From an uncultured Eubacteriales bacterium (lineage in GTDB: Bacteria; Bacillota; Clostridia; Oscillospirales; CAG-272), in the NCBI GenBank assembly GCA_934385225.1, contig CAKRPQ010000055.1:1-13277 (forward strand): 13,277 bases of DNA. Direction: 5' to 3'. Made by a program: the position numbers and the translations under genes. Numbering within the stretch: position 1 is the first letter of the stretch; each line of letters starts with the position of its first letter. Shown in pieces: positions 7,206-13,277 of the stretch. The notes beneath the pieces are model-generated. The model was not told the DNA's origin and made no database searches. It saw nothing but the letters and a program-made list of their open reading frames with translations.

Positions 7206-7970
7206 ATGAGCATTCTTGAAGTAAACGGTCTGAAAAAAATTTACACGACACGATTCGGCGGAAGCAAGGTCGAAGCACTTAAAAACGTCAATTTCACCGT
7301 AGAAAAGGGTGAGTACGTTGCGATAATGGGAGAAAGCGGTTCGGGAAAAACGACGCTTCTCAATATTCTTGCCGCGCTTGACAAGCCGACGGCGGGAAAA
7401 GTCGTCCTTGACGGAATTGATCTGTCAAAACTCAAAGAGTCCGCCGTCGCATCGTTCAGACGCGACAATTTAGGGTTTGTTTTTCAGGATTTTAACCTGC
7501 TCGACAATTTTTCGGCTGAGGACAACATTTATCTGCCTCTCGTACTTGCGGGCAGAAACTACGCCGAAATGAGCGCAAAACTGCGCCCGATAGCGGCGGA
7601 TCTAGGCATTGCGACACTACTGAAAAAATACCCGTATGAATTATCGGGCGGTCAAAAACAGAGAGTTGCCGTTGCGAGAGCACTTATCACATCACCGAAA
7701 CTGGTTCTCGCCGACGAGCCGACGGGTGCGCTCGACTCGAAAGCAACGGACGAGCTCCTCCGCCGGTTTGCGGACATAAATTCGGAGGGTCAGACGATTC
7801 TTATGGTGACGCACTCGGTAAAAGCGGCAAGCCACGCGGGCAGAGTTCTTTTCATAAAAGACGGCGAAGTATTCCATCAGATATACCGCGGCGAATGTAA
7901 TGACGAGCAACTCTATCAAAAGATCGCCGACACTCTTACTCTTCTCCAAACCGGAGGCGAGGCAGTATGA
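7206..7970 (+). CDS. BceA-type ABC transporter ATP-binding protein
   Basis: This 254-residue ATPase belongs to the MacB/LolD-like group that pairs with FtsX-type permeases (peptide 7 exporter family). It carries the Walker A GESGSGKT (43-50), Q-loop Q94 (FVFQDFNLLDNFSAEDN), signature LSGGQKQR (146-153), Walker B LVLADEP (166-172) and switch H203. It energises the membrane partner encoded next, with which it removes or releases cell-wall-active peptides from their lipid targets and signals to the kinase. The start at 7206 gives the family N-terminus MSILEVNGLKKIYTT. The nearest ribosome-binding site, GGAGG at 7188-7192, is 13 bases away, unusually far. An in-frame ATG at 7173 has no ribosome-binding site. 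The gene overlaps the permease gene by 4 bases. Confidence 0.94.
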   Translation: MSILEVNGLKKIYTTRFGGSKVEALKNVNFTVEKGEYVAIMGESGSGKTTLLNILAALDKPTAGKVVLDGIDLSKLKESAVASFRRDNLGFVFQDFNLLDNFSAEDNIYLPLVLAGRNYAEMSAKLRPIAADLGIATLLKKYPYELSGGQKQRVAVARALITSPKLVLADEPTGALDSKATDELLRRFADINSEGQTILMVTHSVKAASHAGRVLFIKDGEVFHQIYRGECNDEQLYQKIADTLTLLQTGGEAV

Positions 7971-10009
7971 AATTCGGTTTCTATCCGCGTCTCGCGGCAA
8001 ACGGAATAAAGAAAAACGGTAAACTTTATCTTCCGTATCTTCTCACCTGCATTTCAATGGTGATGATGTATTATATAATTTCGTATCTTTCGGAGTCCGA
8101 ACATATCGTAAATATGCGCGGCGGATATACACTTACGTCGGTTCTTTCACTCGGAAAGATAGTGATCCTTGTATTCTCGCTGATCTTTCTTTTCTACACA
8201 AATTCCTTTCTGCTCCGAAAGAGAAAAAAAGAATTCGGTCTTTACAACATTCTCGGCATGGGAAAAACAAACATTGTGCGCATAGTAACATGGGAAACTG
8301 TTTTCACTTTTGTTATCTCTCTTGTATCGGGACTGCTTCTCGGAATTGCCCTTTCAAAGTTGTTTGAGATAAGTCTCGTTCGCCTCGTCAGAGGAAAGAT
8401 TACATTCGATCTGTACATAGCGACGGACGTGCTTTTGCCGACAACGGTATTTTTCCTTGCAATCTTTTTCGTTATATATGTAAATTCCGTGATTCAGATA
8501 GGTGCCACAAAGCCGATAGACCTTTTGCACAGCGAAAATCTCGGCGAAAAGCCGCCGAAAGCGAATTTTGTCTTCGGATTTCTCGGAATTATCATTCTCG
8601 CGGTCGCATACGCTGTTGCCGTTACAATTAAGAATCCCGTTTCGGCTGTTCTTTTGTTCTTTTTTGCTGTAATCGCCGTAATCGTAGCAACATACCTTAT
8701 TTTTATCGCAGGCTCGGTCATGATATGTAGGCTGCTTCAAAAAAACAAGAAATACTACTACAAACCGAATCATTTTGTTTCGGTATCGTCGATGGCATAC
8801 AGAATGAAACGCAACGGTGCGGGACTTGCTTCAATCTGTATTCTCGCAACTATGGTTCTCGTTATGATCTCGTCAACTTCAAGCCTGTACTTCGGAGAGG
8901 AAAATTCGATTGACGCAAGATACCCGGGTGACGTGGTTATGGATACCGTCGTATATTCATCGGACAACATGAGCGATGAGATGAAAAATTTCATTTCGGA
9001 AAAAATAAAAGCAATATGCGAAAAAAATAATGTACGCACCAAAAATAATGTTGGGTACAGATACCTTTCGAGTCCGACTATTATTTCCGACGGCGTCACA
9101 TACCTTGAAAACACGGGTAACTTCAATTTAGATACCTATGACAGCACATACACCATGTATATTATCCCGCTTTCAGATTACAACGCTGTTATGGGAACAA
9201 GCGAAAAGCTCGAATCCGATGAGGTTCTGATCGGTACATTCCGCGGAAGCGGATATAAATTCCCTACATTCAGGTTCACCGAAAGCGGAAACGAATATCG
9301 CGTAAAGAAAACAATTCAAAAACTGCCCAAAAAAGGAGCCGTGGTTTCGAGCGTACTGCCGAGTGCCTTTGTAATTGTTCCGAAACTCGACGAATTTGCG
9401 GCCGTCTTTGACGCTCGCGACGAGAACGAATATCTCGGAGGCAGGCATCTTCTTTACTACTTCGATATAGACGGCGTAGATAATACCGACGACCTTTTGG
9501 CACAGGAAGAAATCGTCGGGGAAAACATATATGAAATCTTTTACGACAGCCGTGACAGGATCGGGTACAGTGTTGAACTGAAAGAACGAAACAGAGCCGA
9601 TTTCTACGGCTCTTACGGCGGAATGTTCTTCCTCGGAATTATTCTGAGCATAGTTTTCATTTTTGCGGCGGTGCTTATTATATACTACAAACAGATATCC
9701 GAGGGGTACGAAGACAAGGCGCGCTTTGAGATAATGCAAAAAGTCGGTATGACGAAAAAAGAAATAAAAAAGAGCATAAATTCACAGCTTCTTACCGTGT
9801 TCTTTATGCCTCTGCTGTTTGCGGGACTGCATCTCGCGTTTGCATTCCCCATGATTGAAAAGATACTCTCGCTCTTCAACCTGACAAACCAAATATTCTT
9901 TGTCGCGACAACGCTCATAAGTTTTGCGGCGTTCGCGCTGTTCTATACGATAGTTTATAAGATAACATCGAACATCTACTACAAAATAGTAAGCGGAACG
10001 AAAGAATAA
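7967..10009 (+). CDS. BceB-type ABC transporter permease (FtsX-like)
   Basis: The 680-residue permease is a full-length BceB family member with about ten membrane segments. These include one near 20-40, two around 60-82 and 111-132, one near 156-176, a pair at about 201-220 and 226-254, one at 286-306, and three C-terminal ones near 552-573, 607-628 and 643-664. Between the seventh and eighth lies a large extracellular domain of about 240 residues (310-550), the diagnostic feature of Bce-type permeases and thought to determine drug recognition. The cytoplasmic motif FLLRKRKKEFGLYNILGMGK (81-100) and its C-terminal counterpart EIMQKVGMTKKEIKKS are the FtsX coupling helices. ATG at 7967 overlaps the ATPase stop, with GGAGG at 7953-7957. 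The substrate cannot be predicted, but the set implies antimicrobial-peptide or bacitracin-like resistance. Confidence 0.94.
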   Translation: MKFGFYPRLAANGIKKNGKLYLPYLLTCISMVMMYYIISYLSESEHIVNMRGGYTLTSVLSLGKIVILVFSLIFLFYTNSFLLRKRKKEFGLYNILGMGKTNIVRIVTWETVFTFVISLVSGLLLGIALSKLFEISLVRLVRGKITFDLYIATDVLLPTTVFFLAIFFVIYVNSVIQIGATKPIDLLHSENLGEKPPKANFVFGFLGIIILAVAYAVAVTIKNPVSAVLLFFFAVIAVIVATYLIFIAGSVMICRLLQKNKKYYYKPNHFVSVSSMAYRMKRNGAGLASICILATMVLVMISSTSSLYFGEENSIDARYPGDVVMDTVVYSSDNMSDEMKNFISEKIKAICEKNNVRTKNNVGYRYLSSPTIISDGVTYLENTGNFNLDTYDSTYTMYIIPLSDYNAVMGTSEKLESDEVLIGTFRGSGYKFPTFRFTESGNEYRVKKTIQKLPKKGAVVSSVLPSAFVIVPKLDEFAAVFDARDENEYLGGRHLLYYFDIDGVDNTDDLLAQEEIVGENIYEIFYDSRDRIGYSVELKERNRADFYGSYGGMFFLGIILSIVFIFAAVLIIYYKQISEGYEDKARFEIMQKVGMTKKEIKKSINSQLLTVFFMPLLFAGLHLAFAFPMIEKILSLFNLTNQIFFVATTLISFAAFALFYTIVYKITSNIYYKIVSGTKE

Positions 10010-10010
10010 A

Positions 10011-10043
10011 TCAAGCCTCGGAGGTGAAACCTCCGAGGCTTGA
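10011..10043. terminator. Hairpin between convergent genes, probable terminator
   Basis: TCAAGCCTCGGAGGT (10011-10025) pairs perfectly over 15 bases with 10029-10043 around a GAA loop. It starts 1 base after the permease stop. On the plus strand the following CGCTTTGTTCG is a poor U-tract; on the minus strand the following TTTATTCTTT is better. It may therefore stop the 74-residue gene's transcript more efficiently than the transporter's. Confidence 0.8.
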
Positions 10044-10071
10044 CGCTTTGTTCGGGTGCGATGTCCTTTGT

Positions 10072-10296
10072 TTATTTTGTTTTGTTGTATCGCGGGTCAA
10101 AAAGAAGTCCCGCGCCGATATCCCCATACCCTATAATATTGCCCGCGGCGCTTCTTGTCGCCTTTATATAAGGGTCATACGAGGCAATTATTTTGCCGTA
10201 ATAATCACGGAATACTTTTCTTCCGTCATCGTAGCCTTCGATCTGACCGATCACAAGTCCGTTCGCCGCTCTAACGGTTTCACTTGAATATGACAT
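10072..10296 (-). CDS. Small repeat protein of unknown function (74 residues)
   Basis: I do not recognise a named family with certainty. The gene is well supported: its ATG at 10296 follows GGAG with 7 bases of spacing, an excellent promoter precedes it and a hairpin follows it. The protein has no signal peptide, membrane segment or cysteine. It contains three degenerate repeats about 20 residues apart, each a turn with glycine then a short strand: ANGLVIGQIE (11-20), DYYGKIIASYD (31-41) and SAAGNIIGYGD (49-59). A hydrophobic tail follows (AGLLFDP). This looks like a small all-beta, propeller- or flower-like fold built from hairpins, as seen in short Firmicute proteins sometimes labelled beta-flower domains; that assignment is a guess from the repeat pattern. 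Its divergent neighbour is a ribbon-helix-helix regulator that may control it. Confidence 0.8.
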   Translation of the reverse strand: MSYSSETVRAANGLVIGQIEGYDDGRKVFRDYYGKIIASYDPYIKATRSAAGNIIGYGDIGAGLLFDPRYNKTK

Positions 10297-10327
10297 ATCA
10301 CCACTCCTTTGAGTTTAATGTATATAT

Positions 10328-10356
10328 ATTGTATCATACTTTATCCTACTTGTCAA
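10328..10356 (-). promoter_or_regulatory. Sigma-A promoter of the 74-residue gene
   Basis: Minus strand: perfect TTGACA (10356-10351), a 17-base spacer and TACAAT (10333-10328), with TGA just before the -10. The start would be near 10321, about 25 bases before the ATG. One ATACTTTA repeat (10336-10343) lies inside the spacer. Confidence 0.8.
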
Positions 10357-10487
10357 GATGCTTTGTGAATTTTGTCGAAAAACGTTGATAATCAATCTAA
10401 ATAAAGCTCATAAAATAAAATCCTATTTAATGATACTTTATCTTCTTTTCGGGTATACTTTAATATCCCGTATATAATAATACTATA
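10336..10487. repeat. Repeated ATACTTTA motif in a divergent intergenic region
   Basis: ATACTTTA occurs exactly at 10336-10343, 10433-10440 and 10455-10462, with a one-mismatch copy ATACTATA at 10480-10487. The first two exact copies extend to ATACTTTATC. The second and third are 22 bases apart, about two helical turns. One copy is inside the minus-strand promoter and one lies just ahead of the -10 of the plus-strand regulator gene. They are candidate operator half-sites for the ribbon-helix-helix protein. Confidence 0.45.
10473..10478 (+). promoter_or_regulatory. -10 box before the ribbon-helix-helix gene
   Basis: TATAAT (10473-10478) is a perfect -10, but no recognisable -35 lies 16-18 bases upstream and there is no TGn extension. 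This is unlike the other promoters in the window. The start would be near 10485, giving a leader of about 26 bases. Confidence 0.45.
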
Positions 10488-10510
10488 AAAAAATCAGGAG
10501 GGTTTATTTT

Positions 10511-10666
10511 ATGAGACCGTTAAAAGAAAAAATCAGCATTACAATCGACGGAGATCTGCTCGAAGCATTACGCGAGGAAGCGGAAAAGGACGATCGTTCA
10601 CTTTCACAGTATATTAACCTCGTTCTTAAAAAGCACATAGAAAGAACCGGTCACAGAAACGTTTGA
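10511..10666 (+). CDS. Ribbon-helix-helix (CopG/Arc-type) DNA-binding protein, 51 residues
   Basis: The short gene starts with ATG at 10511 after a strong AGGAGGG (10496-10502, 8-base spacing) and ends with TGA. The product starts MRPLKEKISITIDGDLLEAL and continues through a polar turn to SLSQYINLVLKKHIE. A short strand with alternating residues (ISITID, 8-13) is followed by two helices (about 15-27 and 31-44). This is the ribbon-helix-helix fold, in which a dimer inserts its two strands into the DNA major groove. Such proteins are repressors, plasmid regulators or antitoxins. No toxin-like gene lies next to it on the same strand, so a stand-alone regulator is more likely. Candidate targets are the ATACTTTA repeats between it and the divergent 74-residue gene. 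No GC-rich terminator follows; only an A/T-rich stretch separates it from the next promoter. Confidence 0.85.
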   Translation: MRPLKEKISITIDGDLLEALREEAEKDDRSLSQYINLVLKKHIERTGHRNV

Positions 10667-10718
10667 AAAAATATTATTTTTAAATTTCATATTTATTTTT
10701 ACATTTTTTTCATAGCTC

Positions 10719-10747
10719 TTGACAGCGCCACTACTTTGTGATACAAT
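10719..10747 (+). promoter_or_regulatory. Sigma-A promoter of the synthetase/ACP operon
   Basis: Perfect TTGACA (10719-10724), a 17-base spacer and TACAAT (10742-10747), with TGA immediately upstream of the -10. The start would be near 10754, about 31 bases before the ATG. Confidence 0.85.
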
Positions 10748-10784
10748 ATAGCAGTTAGCAAAAAACAAAACGGAGTTTTAATAT

Positions 10785-12488
10785 ATGAGAATGGTAAACA
10801 ACCTCAAAGGTGCTAAGCCTCCGAAGGTCATTTCCGACCTTCGCGACCTTGTCAGGAGCAATTCGGAAATATACGGCGATAAGCCTCTGTATTTCTACAA
10901 AAACGGCGAGACATATTCCGAATATTCTTTCAAGCGTCTGTACGACGAGACGGTTTATATCGGATCGGCACTCGAAAAACGCGGACTTATGAAAGGCGTT
11001 TCGGTTATAGGCTCGACTCACCCGCAGTATATAGCGACGTATCTCAGTACGGTAAACGGCGGCGGTTACATCGTTCCGATAGACCCCGAACTTTCCGACG
11101 AACAGATAGCCTATTTTATGAGCCATGCCGAAGTTCAGACGGTGGTCTACACCGAAAAAATGAATTCGAAAATGCCCGATATCGAAAAACTTCTTCCGAA
11201 TGTGAAGCTTTTTGTTGCAATTCAGCCGAGCGCAGACTTTACGGTCGACGAAAAAAACATTACGATGGAAATGCTTCTCGAAGAAGGCAAAAAAGCATAC
11301 GAGGACGGCTTTACCGACTATGTTGACTACAACATCGACATGGAAAAAATGGCGGCTGTCATCTTCACGTCGGGTTCGACGGGAACTGCCAAAGGCGTAA
11401 TGCTTTCTATGAAAAATCTGACGGCGGCAACAAACGCTTCGTGCCTCTCAATGTCCTATGACGACAGAAACACGTTTGTTTCGGTGCTTCCGCCTCACCA
11501 CACATATGAGATCACCTGCGGTCACCTTGCAATTATGAACCTCGGAGCACAGGTATATATAAACGACTCATTAAAGCACGTCATGAAGAGCTTCAACAGC
11601 TTCAAGCCGAACGCTCTTATGCTTGTCCCGCTTTTTGTTGAAACGATGCACAAAAAGATATGGGCGGAGATAAAGAAAAAAGGCATAGAAAAACAGGTCA
11701 AAGTCGCAATCGGGTTTAACAACGCATTCCTTTTCTGCGGAATTGACATAAGAAAGAAAATGTTCAAGGAGATTATCGACTCGTTCGGCGGGAATCTGAA
11801 AAGCATAGTTTGCGGAGGTGCTCCGCTCAGCCCCCAGCTTATTAAGGATTTCTACGCTTTCGGAATCACAGTGCTTGAAGGTTACGGAATAACCGAATGT
11901 GCTCCGCTTGTTGCCGTCAACTCTCCCGGAAAGGTTCGTTTCCACTCTGTCGGACAGCCCGTTTACGGCTGCACCGTAAAAATCGACAAGGACGAAAACG
12001 ATGAAACGGGTGAAATCCTCGTCAAGGGTGAAAACGTAATGATGGGATACTACAAAAATCCCGAAGCAACAAAAGAAGTTTTCACCGAGGACGGTTGGTT
12101 CAGAACGGGTGACATCGGATATATGGACAAGGACGGATATATCTACATCACGGGACGCAAGAAAAACGTTATTATCCTTTCAAACGGCAAGAACGTTTTC
12201 CCCGAAGAAATAGAAGAATATCTCGCTCCTATTGACATTATCGAAGAGTGCGTTGTCATGGCAAGAGAAAACGAAAAAGGCGAACTTACCATAACCGCGA
12301 TCACAGTCCCGAACATGGCACTTCTCGAAGGAAAAAACGACGACGAGATAACCGAACTTATAAAGGCAAGAATCGACGCGGTAAACAAAAAACTGCCCAC
12401 ATACAAGCAGATACACCGCATTGAGCTTCGTCACGAACCGTTCGAAAGAACAACATCAAAAAAAATACAGCGATTCAAAATAAAATAA
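10785..12488 (+). CDS. AMP-binding acyl-CoA / acyl-ACP synthetase
   Basis: The 567-residue protein is a full-length adenylate-forming enzyme of the long-chain fatty acid ligase type. It would activate a carboxylic acid with ATP to an acyl-adenylate and pass it to a thiol. The P-loop-like motif is FTSGSTGTAKGVM (194-206), the A5 motif is EGYGITECAPL (365-375), and the A7/A8 region reads GWFRTGDIGYMDKDGY with D443 and GRKKNVIILSNGKNVFPEEIEE. The C-terminal catalytic lysine lies in TTSKKIQRF (556-564; probably K560). The start at 10785 follows CGGAG (10771-10775) by 9 bases; a second in-frame ATG at 10791 is less well spaced. A carrier-protein gene follows after 39 bases with no terminator, so the likely acceptor is that ACP's phosphopantetheine rather than free CoA, though this is inference. 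There is no N-terminal membrane segment. Confidence 0.9.
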   Translation: MRMVNNLKGAKPPKVISDLRDLVRSNSEIYGDKPLYFYKNGETYSEYSFKRLYDETVYIGSALEKRGLMKGVSVIGSTHPQYIATYLSTVNGGGYIVPIDPELSDEQIAYFMSHAEVQTVVYTEKMNSKMPDIEKLLPNVKLFVAIQPSADFTVDEKNITMEMLLEEGKKAYEDGFTDYVDYNIDMEKMAAVIFTSGSTGTAKGVMLSMKNLTAATNASCLSMSYDDRNTFVSVLPPHHTYEITCGHLAIMNLGAQVYINDSLKHVMKSFNSFKPNALMLVPLFVETMHKKIWAEIKKKGIEKQVKVAIGFNNAFLFCGIDIRKKMFKEIIDSFGGNLKSIVCGGAPLSPQLIKDFYAFGITVLEGYGITECAPLVAVNSPGKVRFHSVGQPVYGCTVKIDKDENDETGEILVKGENVMMGYYKNPEATKEVFTEDGWFRTGDIGYMDKDGYIYITGRKKNVIILSNGKNVFPEEIEEYLAPIDIIEECVVMARENEKGELTITAITVPNMALLEGKNDDEITELIKARIDAVNKKLPTYKQIHRIELRHEPFERTTSKKIQRFKIK

Positions 12489-12527
12489 ATAACAAACTAA
12501 CGCCAAACGGCACGGAGGTATTATCAA

Positions 12528-12755
12528 ATGTTTGAAAAAATTAAAGCAATGCTTGTCGATGAATTTGATATCAAGGAGTCAGACATCACTCTTCAAAGCG
12601 AGCTTTCACAGGATCTCGGCATAAATTCCGTTGAGCTTATGGATCTTGCAATGCGCTGCGAGGAAGAATTCGACATTCAGTTCCCAGACGACGATGTTCA
12701 CAAGTTCAATACTGTCGGCGATATTGTCGAATACATCGAAAACTGCAAGAAATAA
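12528..12755 (+). CDS. Free-standing acyl carrier protein
   Basis: This acidic 75-residue protein has the length and four-helix pattern of an acyl carrier protein. The phosphopantetheine attachment serine is S34 in DLGINSVELMDL, where classic fatty-acid ACPs read DSL; here asparagine precedes the serine and valine follows it. The later EEFDIQFPDDDVHKFNTVGDIVEYIE matches the conserved helix III and IV region. GGAGG at 12514-12518, 9 bases upstream, fixes the start. Placement directly after the acyl-activating enzyme suggests the two work together to load a fatty or other carboxylic acid onto the carrier, perhaps for lipid remodelling or a specialised acyl product. No other fatty-acid synthesis genes adjoin it, so it is probably not the housekeeping ACP of the main fab cluster. 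Confidence 0.93.
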   Translation: MFEKIKAMLVDEFDIKESDITLQSELSQDLGINSVELMDLAMRCEEEFDIQFPDDDVHKFNTVGDIVEYIENCKK

Positions 12756-12769
12756 TTGATCATTATCAT

Positions 12770-12806
12770 AAATATCCGCGGGTTGCTGTGTCCGCGGATA
12801 TTTTTT
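12770..12806 (+). terminator. Intrinsic terminator of the synthetase/ACP operon
   Basis: AAATATCCGCGG (12770-12781) pairs over 12 bases with CCGCGGATATTT (12792-12803) around a 10-base loop, and the stem runs into six T residues (12801-12806). It lies 14 bases after the ACP stop. Confidence 0.93.
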
Positions 12807-12828
12807 ATAGACAATATTAAAAAATATA

Positions 12829-12857
12829 TAGACTTTTTGCTAAAAATGTGTTATACT
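12829..12857 (+). promoter_or_regulatory. Promoter of the MBL-fold hydrolase gene
   Basis: TAGACT (12829-12834, four of six matches to TTGACA), a 17-base spacer and TATACT (12852-12857), with TGT directly upstream (extended -10). The start would be near 12864, about 26 bases before the TTG start codon. Confidence 0.65.
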
Positions 12858-12889
12858 ATTTTATATTTTAATGATGCGGAGATGGGAAA

Positions 12890-13277
12890 TTGAGGATAAT
12901 TACGCTTGAAAGCAGCAGCTATTTTTCAAACGGATATCTTATTGTCTGCGAAAACGAATGTTTCATCATTGACCCGGGACAGCCTGCATCGGTTTTCGAA
13001 AGTGCTATTTCCGAAAACGGGCTTACCCCCAAAATGATTCTGTTGACGCACGGTCATTTTGACCACATAACCTCTGCCGACGCGCTTCGTGACAGATTCG
13101 GAATTCCGCTCTCGGTTCACAAGGACGACGCGGAACTTCTGACCGACACTCAAAAAAATGTCTATTCCCTGTTCTTCGACGGTACTTTTACGGCAAGGCC
13201 TGCCGAAAAGGTTTTCTCCGACGGCGACGAAATAGAACTTTCGGGCGAGACCGTCAAAGTGATACACACCCCCGGAC
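12890..13277 (+). CDS. MBL-fold metallo-hydrolase (glyoxalase II-like), N-terminal part
   Basis: The first 129 codons are present and the gene runs off the right edge. The metal-binding motif of the metallo-beta-lactamase fold is clear as LLTHGHFDHI, with H54, H56, D58 and H59 as predicted zinc or iron ligands. The preceding FIIDPGQ is the usual second strand of the fold, and VIHTPG at the edge precedes where the next metal histidine is expected. Small stand-alone members of this glyoxalase II-like group are thiolester or phosphoester hydrolases of mostly unassigned substrate. The start is TTG at 12890: GGAG at 12878-12881 gives an 8-base spacing, an in-frame TGA at 12872 rules out a longer reading, and no ATG lies in frame between. 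The promoter at 12829 and the preceding terminator make it a separate transcription unit. Confidence 0.9.
   Translation, partial: MRIITLESSSYFSNGYLIVCENECFIIDPGQPASVFESAISENGLTPKMILLTHGHFDHITSADALRDRFGIPLSVHKDDAELLTDTQKNVYSLFFDGTFTARPAEKVFSDGDEIELSGETVKVIHTPG

Noticed and set aside
10024..10287. An 87-residue open frame on the plus strand
   Set aside because: It starts inside the terminator hairpin and runs opposite the 74-residue gene, which has the promoter, ribosome-binding site and a protein-like sequence.
10511..10666. The ribbon-helix-helix protein as the antitoxin of a toxin-antitoxin pair
   Set aside because: The next gene on the strand is an acyl-activating enzyme with its own promoter, and the divergent 74-residue protein shows no toxin motif (no RelE, PIN, MazF or HicA signature).
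10667..10718. Intrinsic terminator after the ribbon-helix-helix gene
   Set aside because: The only pairing (AAAAATA with TATTTTT) is pure A/T with almost no loop; the T-rich stretch lacks a GC hairpin.

Overview
The window looks like a chromosomal segment of an anaerobic, low-to-moderate GC Firmicute, most likely a gut-type member of Clostridia. The basis is strong GGAGG ribosome-binding sites, sigma-A-type promoters, Clostridia-like protein families (RqcH, iron alcohol dehydrogenase, a Bce-type resistance module, a LytTR/GHKL two-component system) and intrinsic terminators. I see no IS element, CRISPR array, tRNA, rRNA or phage gene. All gaps between genes are shorter than 300 bases.

Layout. 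Bases 1-67 (minus) are the start of an ASKHA-fold kinase, probably a type II pantothenate kinase. It is divergent from rqcH (180-1943), the ribosome quality-control factor. Their promoters overlap each other. Downstream of rqcH is an iron-containing alcohol dehydrogenase (2024-3241), whose Shine-Dalgarno sequence lies in one arm of a 12-bp perfect inverted repeat. It ends at a strong bidirectional terminator shared with a convergent minus-strand operon. That operon (5245 down to 3285) encodes a LytTR response regulator and an AgrC-like GHKL sensor kinase.

Divergent from it is a complete Bce-type antimicrobial-peptide sensing and detoxification module on the plus strand: response regulator (5437-6108), short intramembrane-sensing histidine kinase (6105-7094), ABC ATPase (7206-7970) and 680-residue FtsX-like permease (7967-10009). 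A palindrome of the form TTACA-N4-TGTAA lies between the kinase and ATPase genes. It matches the known BceR-type operator, so the regulator probably drives the transporter genes from their own promoter.

Next comes a small divergent pair: an unrecognised 74-residue repeat protein on minus (10072-10296) and a 51-residue ribbon-helix-helix regulator on plus (10511-10666). Three copies of ATACTTTA lie between them and are candidate operator sites. A two-gene operon follows: an AMP-binding acyl-CoA/acyl-ACP synthetase (10785-12488) and a free-standing acyl carrier protein (12528-12755), closed by a terminator. The window ends inside an MBL-fold hydrolase that starts with TTG (12890 onward).

One feature runs through the whole window. 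Every well-formed promoter I could place carries a TGn extension just upstream of the -10 box, usually with an exact 17-base spacer. The most interesting unexplained items are the Shine-Dalgarno-sequestering inverted repeat before the alcohol dehydrogenase and the RHH/small-protein pair with its repeats.
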